This document shows, piece after piece, positions 1 to 11,743 of a stretch of DNA of 64,000 bases. Source of the DNA: Phoebastria nigripes. Taxonomy: Eukaryota > Chordata > Aves > Procellariiformes > Diomedeidae. The DNA lies in assembly GCA_035582835.1 (NCBI GenBank), contig JAYKAV010002662.1, positions 1,500,902 through 1,564,901 of the forward strand, in the 5' to 3' direction. Position numbers and translations under genes: made by a program. Each line of letters starts with the position of its first letter. The stretch's first letter is position 1. Under the pieces are notes generated by a model that saw only the letters and a program-made list of their open reading frames with translations, was not told the origin of the DNA and made no database searches.

Positions 1-2230
1 ATTGTTTTGATATTGGTGCACATGCCTCTGGGGAAACATTGACGCCCCTAATATGTGAGGAAGAAGGAATGATGGGTGGTGGGTTTGTTGTGGACAGCAG
101 GTTCACCCTTGCATGTATGTACCTGCCTGCATGGAGGATGTTCTCCTGCTGCCTGTGAGGAGTGAGACCTACTTACAACAGCCGCATCCAGGCAGCTTTA
201 GTCCATTTATATCATGTGAAGATCTGAACTCACGTCTGCATTAGCAGTATGTAAAAACTGGAAGCCTGCTTGCACTGTCCATTTCTCTCTGTTATTTACT
301 GCTCTGGTGTTTAAAGGCTCTACAGGCCTAAAGCAGACAAGGAAAAAAAATCATCCAGCAAACTACTGCACAGGGTGAATGTAATCAGCCCAATAAACCA
401 CATTCATGCTACCCATGGGCAGAGGGCTGGATGCTGATCCCCTCTACGGGAGCCCTCAGATTTCTGTGCAACAAAACTGCCTAAAGTCTCTGCTTGGAGA
501 AACAAGGGGAAAAGGGTTATCCCCCTCCCTCCTTCGGCTTTTCAGACTGTGAGTGCTCCAGGGCAGGACCTGCTTGGTTGTTTGTACAGTGGCTCAAAGG
601 GCGCTGGAGCTTTGCTGCTCCTTGCAGGGGCAGCACCGTGACTGTTAGGTTAGCATGGACTGGTTTATGTTTTTCTCTGTCCTTTCCATGCCCTGATTTC
701 AATATCGAACAGGGATCAATCCCGTAGCAAGCACAGGGATGGTTTCTTACTATTGCCCTACTTGATGGGCAGATCCTGCAGCCAGCAGGGCATCGTGGCT
801 CACCCTGGCCTTGGAGGGTGAGGAGGATGCCCAGCATCATGCCAGGATCAGAGTTGGCCCCAGCGTGGGGCCGGCCTAACCCGATTCACCTCCCTGCTCC
901 AGCGAGGAAGGTGTTGCTGGCGCTGAGGGGGAGCAGAGGCAGAGGGGAAGAGGGGGAGATGGAGGGAAAACGCGCACACCCGCATCTCTGCAAGTGAGGG
1001 CAGCCAGGGACAGCGCCTGCTTGTAGGCAGAAAAAAAGGACGGGAAGATGGAGCAAGGGAAGAAACGGAAGAAGATTTCTTCCAGGAACAAAACCTGTAA
1101 ATGAGAAAGGTGTGTTTCCCCCAAAACCTTTTGTTTGTCAGCATGCAGGAGGCACGAGCTCTCTCCTTCTCGTGCAGGTGTTTAGTGAGTCTTATGGCTC
1201 ACACAACAGATTTAGGCTTGTGCCTCTTCCAGCTCCCCTTCTTTTCCTCCCTAAAGTGCCCTCCATGCTCAGCTTTTCATTCTTTGCGTCTTTGGCTCTA
1301 ATTATCTTTTCTCTCCTGCTGCTTCTGATGAATTGCTCCATTTTTTCATATCTTTGGGGCCCTGCTGCTTCTTGGGGAGCTAGGCTAGAGAGTTATATTT
1401 CTCATCCCTCTCAGTCATTACGAAAGACAATCCTCTCGGATGAGGACATTCATTAAACTGATTTGGGATGCTCGGTCTATCTTCACTGTGTGTGTTTGCA
1501 TTAGTGTGGAGAAAATAATTAAAATGCACAGGGAGTGTAGGCTGGAATAATGAGAAAGGCTGGCCCTAACCTTAGGAAATTTGGGGGTAGGGTACCCATT
1601 TACTTTTTAATAGGTGTCTCCATCACTGCAATTGTAAAACATATTTGGGTGTTTTCTTCTCCTTTACTCTAGTGTCTTTGCGCGTCGGGGTGTGTGGAAG
1701 ACACAGGCGATGAGACCCTGCACTCAGAACTGCATCCCCCCAAGTCCTGAGGTCACCATAAGACCTTGACATTTGGTAAATCATTAATGCAGGTATGGTG
1801 GGGGAAGGGAGAATGCTTATTTGCCCTGTGAATTTGGACCTCTTTAAGGCTGCCAGATCCCAACTTTTGTCCACAGCCAGACAAACTAAAAAATTATTTC
1901 CAACATAAAAGCTGAGATGAACCTGATTCCAGAAGATGGGGATTTAAGGGAGAAAAATATGGATAGTATGAAACACACAGAGATGACAGTGCCAGGAGTG
2001 GCTTTTTATTCTGCGGTTGGAGTAGGCAAGAAATCCCAGAGATACACCCTGCAGTGAATGAGCACAAGAATAGGGTGGCTTCAGTGGGGATGTCAGCATA
2101 GATCTGGGGGCCGTGACATCTCACCTCTGCCACAGCCTCTCTGAGTCGGGATCAAGCTACCTCCTCTTCCTATTGCTCATCCCCAGTAGAAGTCTGTTAA
2201 CACTTTTACTGTTTTCCTTCTTCATTTATT
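1..2230. other. Unique non-coding sequence, no gene seen
   Basis: Mixed-composition DNA. Overlapping short open frames on both strands at 490-1,460 have no recognisable domain, and their amino-acid composition looks like translated non-coding DNA. No repeat family, CpG island or RNA gene recognised. Confidence 0.6.
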
Positions 2231-2330
2231 GGTCTTGAAATGCCTTGGGGCAGGGATGGCTTTTGCAGTGCGCAGCACCTGGTGCACAGCAGCCCCAAAT
2301 GAGGTTTGAATGGTGCTGGTGCCACTACCA
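2231..2330 (+). repeat. Ancient amniote repeat tail (MIR/L2/CR1-type 3' end)
   Basis: The order GGGGCAGGGATGG, then a GCGCAGCACCTGGTGCA block, then CCCCAAATGAGG and GGTGCTGGTGCCAC matches, as I remember it, the widespread reptile and bird repeat tail that reads gggcaggga, tgtacagcgcctagcaca, ggcacta. It is diverged and I cannot fix the subfamily. Related pieces lie at 5,733, 12,270 and 14,906. Assignment is from remembered pattern, not an alignment. Confidence 0.45.
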
Positions 2331-3447
2331 GGCTGTGGGAAAACCTGGTTTATTCAGATGCCACTGAGGTCTCTGCTTGACCTTGGAGGTGAAATGGCCA
2401 CAGCTTGCACAAGCCGAAGGGAGGCTCACAGGGCCCAGGAGAAGCANGGCACAATTAGTCTGGCCTGACTCCATGCTAATGTGCCTAGCTGGCTCTGCGC
2501 CCATGTCTGCGGGTGAGCAGCCCTGCGGGCATGTGTCTAGCAGAAGAATCAGGTTCACTTCAAGGCTTTGCAGATAGATGGGCTGCCTTGGGCTGAGTTA
2601 CACTGAGATACCAAGCCAGGGCAATCTGGGATGCTGTTTAGACATTCACAACTGGCCAAAGACCAACCATAAAAAGGACTGTACTGGCTAGGACCTCACC
2701 AGTTCCTACAGCCTCCCTCCTGCCGTGGTCTCTGGAGGGGCTTTCCATCAGGCCAGCATTGCTGGTTTCCTCCCTTTGTAGGATCCTCACGCCAGGTCCT
2801 AGCTGGGGCCAGCGGACAGGATTTCACGGCAGAGGAGAGGCACATGCAGGTACCATGGGAAGGTGGTGTGAGATGAGTCAGAAAGAGCAAGTTTCATTCT
2901 CCATGTGACCTGGTGCACTTTCTTTCAGCTCTCTGGCTGGGTCACCCTTGCTGAGGACATCACAGCGGTGTGATACTCCTGCGTGCATGTGCTCCTCATG
3001 TGTCTCGAATAACAGCAATGGATTTTGAGAGTGGGATTCAGCTGCCTTTAGGCAGATGTCTGCATCTCAGGCTGCTGTCCTTGCTCCTCAGTAGAGACTT
3101 GGCCAGTGGTGTCCAGGGTTCAGCTCTTCCTAAAGGAGATATCTCCACTGGGGCAAACGGATAACACACTATAAATGCTTCTCACTCTGCATTGCCTATC
3201 AAGGGAGCAGGAATGGCTGGCTCAGGTGGAGACACCCAAGCTGCAGGTATCTAAATTTAAGCTGCCTAACATGACAGGCAAGCTACTGGGGTCTGGGATG
3301 GCAAGGCTGGGGGTGCAGAACATCTGGTTTGGGATACTTCAGTAACAGGAATCCATCAGCAGGCAGACAGGAGGGTTTTTGTTCGAGAACAATGCAACAT
3401 GCACAAATATTCCTGTTCCAGCTCCCTGCACTGAGAAAGAAAACGTG

Positions 3448-3500
3448 TGAGAGTGTGTGTGTGCACGCGCACACCAGTGTGGGTGTGAGAGAGACGGAGA
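3448..3500. repeat. GT/GA-rich low-complexity patch
   Basis: Interrupted dinucleotide repeat: GTGTGAGAGTGTGTGTGTGCACGCGCACACC followed by more GTGTG and GAGAGAG. Probably a decayed (GT)n microsatellite. It generates several spurious open frames on both strands. Confidence 0.7.
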
Positions 3501-4334
3501 TACCCAGGGAGAGGGAGGGTGGGACGCAGGAAGAGATGATTTAGTACCGCTCGCAAGGTATGTCCTGTACTTGCCTCCTCTCCAAGGTCTTGGCACCAGC
3601 ACATTTCTCTGCAGAGAAGCCAGAGGTGCGTTCCTCCAAAGTGATACTCTATCAAACAGGAAAGCCATTTACTTTCTGCTGGCTCTGCAGATTTTCAGTG
3701 CCTGCAACTGCAGACCTAAAAGTTTATCTTACCGGAGGAATTTATATGGGGCTGTGAGATGGGCTGGTGTTATATGGCTCTAAGTAGTTACATGAAGCCT
3801 CTGTGGGCTAATAAAACGGTATTAATTGTATTGCTAAGGTTGCATTTTAAACATTAAATTATGGATGGCTTGATAGCATCGTGAAAGCCAGCATCTTGAC
3901 ATGACCTAACCATTATCTATGGAAATGGCTAAAATGTCTTTTTACAATGTACTCTGGTTGATTTAACTCTTTGAGGTGACTCTTCACGTTAAATTATTTC
4001 CTCAGGCAGAGGGAGAGCAGTGAGGGCTTCTCCTTTCTCCTTCCCCTTCTCCAGCATCCCTGTTCCCTTCCTACATTTCTGAGCTGCTCTTAACCTGCCC
4101 AGCTTACTTTAGCCCAGAAACAGCAAATGGGGGGGGACAAGCCCAGATCACATGGCATTCCCCACTTTGTCCTGTGCATCTCTGATGGTGCAAAAGAGAG
4201 GACCCTGCCAGGCACAGGGAACAGTGGCAGCAGGAGGTGTGGGATGTGGGATGTGGGAGTGGGTGCTGTGCCCTGGGGGGGGTTGCTGCCCAACTCTGCC
4301 CCCAGCCCAAGGGAGAAATCAGAGAGGGGATGCA

Positions 4335-4366
4335 CTGGCCCCTGTTAATCTAATTAAAGGGGCCAG
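4335..4366. repeat. 9-bp perfect inverted repeat around a homeodomain-type core
   Basis: CTGGCCCCT at 4,335-4,343 is matched by its exact reverse complement at 4,358-4,366. The 14-base spacer is AT-rich and contains TAATCTAATTA, which joins a TAATC (Otx/Pitx-like) and an ATTA core. AAAGGCCAATTAC follows just downstream. A regulatory role is inference; the inverted repeat is directly visible. Confidence 0.5.
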
Positions 4367-5732
4367 ACCTAAAGGCCAATTACAACACAGCCAGTGTGAA
4401 CAGCAATTCTTCCCTCGCTGGCTGTTTCAGGGGCAGGGGGCAGAGCTGGCAGCGGAGTCTTTCGGGGCTGGGAACGGTGTGTGCTGCCAAGGAGGAAGCA
4501 CAGACTAATAAGAATTTAGTGCTTTTCCTTTTTTTTTTTTTTTTAAAGGCATTGATGGATTCATCGTTGGAGGTGACTAGCTAAAGAGTAGACAGACATC
4601 CCTGCCGTGTCAGGCGAGTCCAACCCCTGGTGTCCCCCTCCCCTGTGTTACCCACCCTGATATTTTCCCACGTGTGTCCTGCAGCAGATGAGGCACGATG
4701 TCCCCATGGGCTCTGTGGTGGGAGCCTGGCTGGTGGCATGCTCCCACCACAGCGGTGAGGGCCCCTGACTCGCACCCCCAGCTGTGCAAGGTACAGCTGG
4801 CTGGTGGGGCAGCCGCGTGGGACCCCGCCGTGCCTGGCATCCCACGGCTGACGTGTGAGACTTGGCAGCTCGGTGTTTTCAAAGCTGCAGCTCTGATGTG
4901 TCCCTGCTGACCCCAGTAGAGCAGCCGGCANGCTGCTCCCGCTCCCAGCTCCTGAGCTTCTCAGAGCCCCAGCTGGAGACCAAACCCCAAGGGGATTTTA
5001 GGAGAAGCCCTTGGCTCACCCCAGGACTGATGCACTCAAGCTGAGGGAGACATTAAACATAGAGGAGAGGAGAATTATACTTTCTGCCACCATCCCCTCC
5101 GGTCCCTGTGCAACACTACCCTGGGTGCAGCAGGGTCTCTGCTAGGACGGAGAGCCCCGTGCCTGCTCGGTTTCATCCCACAAGCCATGGGTCCTCCTGC
5201 CCCATTGCCTCTCCACTCAGGAGAACATCCGTGCACTGGCAGACATGGAAATGAAATGCAAATCTCTGCTGCCAACAGCTCACGTAGCACACCCGTCCTC
5301 TGCTCACCATGGCAGTGTGAAAACCCCAGTCGTGGCCTCTAGGAATCAGACAAAATAGGTAAAGGCTTGCAGTCTGGTGACCTTGAATTTTTATACTAAT
5401 AAAGCTACTTGATGGGTTTTTTATCAAAAGGAAAAAAATCCTTTCATAGGTTGCTGTCCCCTGATAGCATTTTGACATTAGAGACCCATCATGCCTCTTG
5501 TATTATGGAGTGCTAATTTATCTTAGAAGCCAGTAGCAGCTGCTCATGTTACAAGTGGGAATTTCTTCCCTTTGTTTTCCTCGATGTTGCTCTCCTGAAC
5601 TTCAGTTCAAGGGTTGATTTAAGTGGATCTGTGTTACAGACTGAGGAGATATTTCCAGTGAGTGAAATGACTAAACATGGCATGTTTAATGTCTTCAGTG
5701 GATCAAGCTCACCAGTCATTTCTGGCCACTTT

Positions 5733-5766
5733 AATAAGCCCTGCTTTGTAGAGCTTACAATCTGAG
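5733..5766 (-). repeat. Fragment of ancient amniote repeat tail
   Basis: On the minus strand this reads AGATTGTAAGCTCTACAAAGCAGGG, close to the remembered AGATTGTAAGCTCTTTGGGGCAGGG junction of the same old repeat tail seen at 2,231. Only about 34 bases are recognisable, so confidence is modest. Confidence 0.45.
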
Positions 5767-8507
5767 GCTGGGTTTACACACAAAGTGTACCCAAGGGAGT
5801 TACGCTGATGCAAAATATATATAAGAATCTCATCATGTTTATGTTCTCTGCAGCCCCCAAAGACCCCTGTTACAAAGCAGCTGCCCTGGGAAGCCAAACT
5901 GTTACACAAATCAGCCCAGAAGAGAAGAGCCCAGAACTGGAGCCTGAGTGCCCAACAAAGCCAATAATAACTTGAATATGAAGAAGAAAAAGGAAACTCT
6001 GCCACAAAAGCCCAGAGGATGATTTATGGGAAGTGTTTGGTAATAATATTTAAACTTGATTTAAAAGTTTGAGGGCTGAGATTTCCTGGGACACGTCTCT
6101 TCTTTGGGCATAGAGGAGCCATCCAGATGCCAGTGAGATGGGAGAAGGCGACTGCATATACAGAAAAATCAAGTGTGCCCTTAAGGCAGCTCAACTCTCC
6201 TGCATGACTTACAAAATAGTTTGTTAAGCTCCAAGCTGCTCTCCTTGCTCAAGAAAAACACAGATCCTTCATTCAACTTGAAATCCTCTGTTGGGTGTCT
6301 GGGACCAGCAGCCCCTTGGTGAACAGGCCCAAAANCTGTGGGTTTGGGGGTCTGGATGTCTGGTTTGACTCAGGGAGGATGCACTCACTGGGACGGTGCT
6401 CCTGAGGGGAGACAGCTGGTGACAGCAGTGCCGTGCTAGCTGGTCCATCCTGTGGTCTATGCAGAGGCTGCATGGCTGGTCTGGGACGAGTCAGCTGGCC
6501 CTCCTCTTCGGGCAAGTGGTCCATGACTGAAGCCTGGTCCATGCCCAGGCTCTGCTGGTCCATACAGTCTGGATACGCAGAAGCAAGCCAGCTGGCTCCG
6601 GGAACACCACCGTGAGCTGAAGCACAGCTCCTAAAGGCAGCGAAACGCAACCCAAAGAGGCTGAGTCCCTCCTTGACCTGCATGTAGTTCGAGAGCAAGG
6701 GTCAATTCCTCCAGAGGTAATGAGAGCTTCTTGCCCTGTTCCTGCTGCCGCATCCCAAAGAGATGAAAGGCAAACCTCTGGCAAAAGTTACGGTGGAGCG
6801 TGGCCTGACTTTTCCTAGGAAGCTTTGGAGTCTGTTCCTTGCTGAGAGGGGGTTGCTGCAATCCTACGTGAACCGTAACACCAAGGCAGCATCTGCACAA
6901 AGCACTGAGAAGTGAAACCACCACTCCCCACCCAGCTTTCTTTCCCAGTTCCCAGGCTGACGGAGAGGGCTTGGCTCATCTTTACAGCGGCAGCCTCCTT
7001 CTGTTCCCAAGGTCTGCTCGTCCTCCTGGCTTTCTCTTTGTTCTTCAGACCACCAGGACAGAGACACATGCAAAGCCAGCCCTGCCCTGGCTCTGCAGCG
7101 GTGGTCTCCATCTCACTTTGACAGAGGTTTGCAACCTTAAGAGCAATCCAGGATTTCCTGCTACCATTTGGTTTTTCTGCACAGGCCTTCTGTGATTTGC
7201 TCAGGAACCCCAGCAGATATCCATCAAGGCTATGTCCTTTCCAGCTGGCATTTGGTGGGTTCCTCTGTTGGTTGCTGGTGGTCTATTAGTCACTCCCCCC
7301 GGCAGATTCACAGAGAGATGATCTGCTTCTTGGCCTTTTAGCAACAGTCAATTCATGCCTTTTTATGACCGATTCTCTCAATACCTCCTCTTCAGGTGAT
7401 GGCTTGTGATACCTTTATGGAGGGTTGGTATTGATGAGCATCTGTGTGACGACATGTGTTGTGCCTGTGTGTCTTAGTACACCACTGCTAGTACACAGCT
7501 AGTGACAACAAGCGGAGATCGCTCCTGTTGATGGGTGACCATCTAAAGATTTAGGAGGTTGGTTTGGAGCGGCATCTGAGAGTTCAGATGCTTCTCTGAA
7601 GCTTAGCCAAACCCCTTTGGCCTGGAAACTGAGCTGGGAAATATAATGAGATTAGGCTGTCGAGTGAGATTTACGGCTCATCCTTCTTCCAGCTGGGTCA
7701 AAAATACCACAAGTGCAGCCTCTTTGAGAGTGCATCAGTGCCTCTGCTCTCAGACAAAGTCAGGGAGGGGAGGACAGGTGGGATTTCCTTTCAAGTCAGT
7801 GGTTGATTATTAGTTTGGGGGAAGTTCAGCTCGTGCTGCAGGCCCATTTGTAGCTGAGGCCATCTGCATGTTGACCGCACACCCTGGGGATGGGACTCAC
7901 CCTGATGCCGATGATGAAGGCAACACTTGGAGGGGGGCTGCAGATCTTGGGGATGCTGCCCTCGTCCTGCTGCTTGTCCACATTATTTGCAAGCCTGGTT
8001 CACAAGCTCCTTATGGAAACCAGATTTTGCCTCCAGCCTCCAAGGGCTTTCTCCGCTGCTTTGCCCGCTGTGCTTCCAGCTCAGATAAAGCGGCGGTGCA
8101 ACATGGGGATCCTCCACTGCTGCCGCTGGCAACTTCCACCCTCTTTCTGTTCCTGCTTAAAAAGCTGGGTTAGCAAAGACTTGCCATTTTAAAACTGGCT
8201 CCTTCAGACTGACCTGAGCTAGGGCTCCGTCGTGTGAGCAGCACAGCTACCAGAGAGGAGAAGGCAGTCAGTGACAGGGGACTGNGTAAAGTCATCTCAG
8301 CTGGTCCAGCTGGCACTAGAAAAGGGCATGTATCCATGCCCTAAGCCTTCTCAAGCCATGCAATGGGGCATCTTTCAGGATGTTTGCATCAAGCCACAAT
8401 CTCTGTCGCTGTGAATCAAATCAAACATTGGGAATTGTGAAGAAGTGAAGAACAAAGCAGAAAATGTCATTATACTGCTACAAATGTCTCTGGTGCATCC
8501 ACATAGG
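5767..8507. other. Unique non-coding sequence; 141-codon open frame judged unconvincing
   Basis: No gene recognised. A minus-strand open frame of 141 codons (6,273-6,698) includes a stretch in which TGGTCCAT occurs four times in 123 bases (6,441, 6,517, 6,535, 6,556), giving repeated Met-Asp-Gln/His on the other strand. It has an N inside, no known domain, and overlaps other frames. Single N bases at 6,335 and 8,285. Confidence 0.55.
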
Positions 8508-8546
8508 CTCATTGGATGATTCAGGTTGGAAGGGACCTTAGGATGT
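8508..8546 (-). repeat. CR1 LINE 3'-end scrap
   Basis: GATGATTCAGGTTGGAAGGGACCTTAGGATG is the reverse of the CR1 3' end (AAGGTCCCTTCCAACC then the ATTCTATGA-type tail, here decayed). About 39 bases. It lies immediately beside an ancient CR1-like fragment in the opposite orientation, so two insertions are nested or adjacent here. Confidence 0.6.
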
Positions 8547-8547
8547 T

Positions 8548-8770
8548 GTTGTCAGTAGTATGTGCCGTTTTGGTCCCACAACGCCAAAAGGAAATAGGAT
8601 GTTTGGGAAAGATGCATGGAAAGTAGCAAGGTTGGCTGAAGGTCTGGAAGGAGAGATTCTCCAGTTTGGAAATGAAATGGCCAAGGAGAGATACAAGAGA
8701 AGTCTAGAGAAGTCCTGAGGGACGACTGACTGCTCGTTTTCTTGTATAATAGAAGAATTAGGGGCATTGG
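8548..8770 (+). repeat. Ancient CR1/L3-like LINE fragment
   Basis: The order of landmarks matches the 3' part of old CR1/L3-type LINEs: a GCCGTTTTGGTCCCACA block (compare cagttttggtcaccaca), AAGGTCTGGAAGGAGA, then CCAGTTTGGAAATGAAATGG, AAGGAGAGATACAAGAGAAG and AGAATTAGGGGCAT. It is diverged, with no intact frame. Family-level call from memory; a library search would be needed for the subfamily. Confidence 0.55.
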
Positions 8771-9966
8771 ACAGAATTAGAAGCTGCCAGGTTCAAAAGC
8801 TACATCCTCCCACTGTTCCGCTCTGGGGTGTGGGTGCAGCCATACCCCCCCGAGGCATGACATGACCAGCTGTGAAGCTCATGGTGTGCCACCAAGCTGA
8901 CCTTCAAGCCCAGTTGAAGAGGATGCCATGGACTCTCCATGCCTTTCACACATGGTTGCTTTTTTAACCCCTGTGTTGAAGACTTTTGAATACTGTTGTA
9001 TAATTGTACCAGTGAAACTACTATTTAATTACGAAACAAGCTAATAACCACTGAAATCACCAAATGCTGGCAGCTGCTATGTATCAAGAGTACCAGCCGT
9101 CATCACAGCCCATGGGTATACCTAGGAAATTCAATCACATCCCTTCCCAGTGGTCCCAGAAACCCAGTCCTCATCGCTCTCCAGGTTTTTTTAGGTTCAT
9201 AGTGCCCTGAGCAGGAGTGACACTGAAAACTACTTTTCTGCCTGTGTCTGTCTTGTAGGGTGAATTTGCTGGTGTCCGATGAGATGTAAACCCCAAAAGC
9301 AGCTTCTCCTGGTGGGTGGTGCTGGATTCTCTAGTGGCTAGTAAGAGATAAGCTCAATATTGTCACTTTTATCCAGGTGCTTGTTCTTAGGACTGATGGG
9401 GGTCTACTGAAGGGCTCAGACTTGGTTCAGAGACAGTCAGACATAGAGAATGTGCACAAGTTGCATTTCCTGAAGAAAGCAGTGGAGAAACCCTTCATTT
9501 TGCACAAACTCTCCTTTTGGGCTTTGCAAGCCTTTTCTCTTCTCCCATTAACTGGATAGCACAAGCTGCTCATCACCTGCTCTCCTTGTCAGGGCTGGTA
9601 CTAGCATGACTTATAGCGCAATGGTTTATAACCACAACAGCGTCTGAATTACTGATCATTCACTTTTATAGTGTACTGTGGGAGGAGGAAGCTTTTCTCC
9701 TTAAAAANAATCATTTCTCTTAATAAGCGCACCATGCAGCAGCTTGAGGGAGTGGAGCCTACACATCCATCCTGGTGTGGGACAAGCTCATGCCAGTGTC
9801 ATCCCAATTTTGGTGGCTGGGGCACAAAGTTGTGTAAATTCCCCATCACAGTGGGTTTGCACAGTCTCTCTTTTCAGCCTTCAGCAGGGAGACAGAGAGA
9901 TAGGAGACAAAAAAGTCCTTTTCTAGCTATTCTGGATTCTGTGGACATTTTGCCCAACCCCTTCTA
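8771..9966. other. Unique non-coding sequence
   Basis: No gene, repeat family or RNA gene recognised. It contains one N at 9,707. The 132-codon plus frame at 9,671-10,069 runs into the poly-T tract and looks spurious. Confidence 0.6.
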
Positions 9967-9967
9967 T

Positions 9968-10004
9968 TTCGCTTTTCTTCTTTTTTTTTCCTTTCTTTTT
10001 CTTT

Positions 10005-10043
<39 letters not shown>
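9968..10043. repeat. T-rich tract with a 37-T run
   Basis: Pyrimidine-rich lead-in, then 37 consecutive T (10,007-10,043), ending in ATTATTTAC. Read from the other strand it would be a long poly-A, but I see no 3' end of a SINE or processed transcript next to it on either side, so it is called simple repeat only. Confidence 0.85.
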
Positions 10044-10045
<2 letters not shown>

Positions 10046-10807
10046 TATTTACTAAAGCAAAGCAGGTAAACTGCTATGGAATTACATTTTTTTTTCCTGG
10101 AAGAAGCATCCCCCAAACTCAAACCAGCCTGATTCTAACTTTTTTCAAAGAAACACTTTTAATTTTTCAGCTCGGTGCAGCTTTCCACTTCACAATATAT
10201 TTTGCTTCCAGATTTCTTAATGGGATTCTTTCCAAACAGTGTTCAAAATCAAAAGCACTTCTTTTGTCTCCAACCAGCATTTTTAAAATTCTCGATTCAT
10301 GAAAAATCTCCCAACTTTTGGCTTCCATGGCACAATGAAAGGAAGCATTTGGAAGTTTTGAACTTGCCGTCAGCCGGCAAAACCTGGTGCATGAGCAGCT
10401 GCAGCTATTGAGAGCCTCTTCAGCAGCTGTGAGCACGAGCTGTAAGTCAGCTCTGTCCACATCTGCCATCACGTAGTAGTATTTTTGCCACTTAAAGGAA
10501 GTTTTAGCATTCTTGTGTTCTGCAGATTGTCCTCATCTGGATGCAGCGAATCTCGTGACCAGACCAGGCCTTTTGCAGGTGGACAGGAGTGGGTCCTCAG
10601 CTGCCCGACCTCACCTGAGCCTCTTTCTCTGCATGCAAGGGGATGTTGGTGACACCAGCAAACATCCCTTGGCCCAAAGGGTCTGTTCATGGGGCAGATG
10701 GTCCCATGCACCTGGGGGCCTCCATGCACCAGCCCCGTGGGGCGGATGTGGAAAGCACAGCTGTGGAGGGGCAGCATCGCCGTATCTGAACAGCTGGAAG
10801 CATCCAT
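10044..10807. other. Unique non-coding sequence between two low-complexity tracts
   Basis: No gene recognised. The open frames starting at 10,513 and 10,689 are long only because they continue into the stop-poor polypyrimidine tract downstream. Confidence 0.6.
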
Positions 10808-10810
10808 GCC

Positions 10811-11250
10811 CCCTTTGCTATTTCTTTCCCTCCTTCTTTGTCTCCATTTATTTACTCTTCTTCCCCTCTCTTTCTTTTTCTTCCTGTCTTTATCTTTCTC
10901 TCATGCTTTCCTTCTTTCTATTTATCTTTCTTTTTATTTTTCTCTTTCTTTCTCTTTTAATTTCTTTCTTTCTATCTTTCTTTCTCTTTCTCTTTTCCTT
11001 TCTCTCTTTTTCTTTTCCTTTTTGTCTTTCTCTCTTTTTCTTTTCCTTTTCATCTTTCTTTTTTACTTTTCTTCCTCTTTTGCTCCTCCTTTTTCTTTTT
11101 TGTCTTTCTCTTTCTTTCTTTCTCTCTTTTTACCTTTCTTGCTTTCCCTCCTTTTCCTCTTTCTTTGTGTGTCACTCTCTCCCCCTTTTCTCTCTCTTTC
11201 CCCCTCTTTTTTCTTTCTCCTCCCTCCCCCTTCTTTTTCTCCCCCCACAG
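10811..11250. repeat. 440-bp polypyrimidine (CT-rich) tract
   Basis: Almost pure C and T on the plus strand (CTTT, CTTTT, TCCCTCC units) with rare purine interruptions. A 20-base unit occurs exactly at 11,003-11,022 and 11,031-11,050. It explains the 270- and 233-codon open frames here, which translate as Phe/Leu/Ser runs, and the Lys/Glu/Arg frame on the other strand. It ends TTTTTCTCCCCCCACAG at 11,250, which happens to match a strong 3' splice site. Such homopurine-homopyrimidine tracts can adopt triplex DNA (established for the class, not shown here). Confidence 0.9.
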
Positions 11251-11743
11251 CCCCCTTTAGCTGTACTCCCCAGCGCTCTCGCTGGGATGCCGCTGTCTTT
11301 GCAGCCATCCCCAAGGCATCGCTGAGTTGTGGACGGGCCCCTGGGCCNGCAGCGCCTCAGAGCTCATTTGCAAGCAGCAGGGTTCTTTAATCGAGGACTT
11401 ACCACCACCATGACAACTCCCATCCTTGCGGGAGCACAAGGAGAGCAGTGATGTGAGAGGGAAGAAATTATCCTGGGGGCTGAACCACCTCTCCATTTGT
11501 CACCTTCCTGGGACACTGGCCTTGTCCCAGGGCAAATCCCCTTTCTCCTCGCTCTGGCTGGGGGGGGATTGCCTTGGGGCTGTCCTCACCCTGGTAGCCC
11601 CTTCCCCAGCCCTCCCCAGCAGGTCCACCCCATCACCAGCTCTCGNTCTGGCCGGTGTGTTCAGGGCACAGAGGTGCTTTGGACTTGTGAGGTGCAAACA
11701 ACTGTCTGCGTCCCACTGCGATGGCTCGGAAGGTTGCTGGCAG

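Larger units (their letters stand above)
2331..5732. other. Unique non-coding sequence with small low-complexity patches
   Basis: No gene recognised. It holds a GT/GA-rich patch (about 3,448-3,500), a 16-T run (4,529-4,544), single N bases at 2,447 and 4,931, an AT-rich stretch at 3,790-3,975 with an unscrambled, regulatory-looking texture, and the inverted repeat at 4,335-4,366. The longest open frames (about 110 to 118 codons, 3,457-3,783 and 4,152-4,508) have no domain I know. Confidence 0.6.

Noticed and set aside
9968..10043. Long T-run as the reverse of a processed-pseudogene or SINE poly-A tail
   Set aside because: No retrocopy body or target duplication is recognisable on the expected side.
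10513..11390. Open frames of 270 and 233 codons
   Set aside because: They are long only because the polypyrimidine tract has no stop codons. The products are Phe/Leu/Ser runs.
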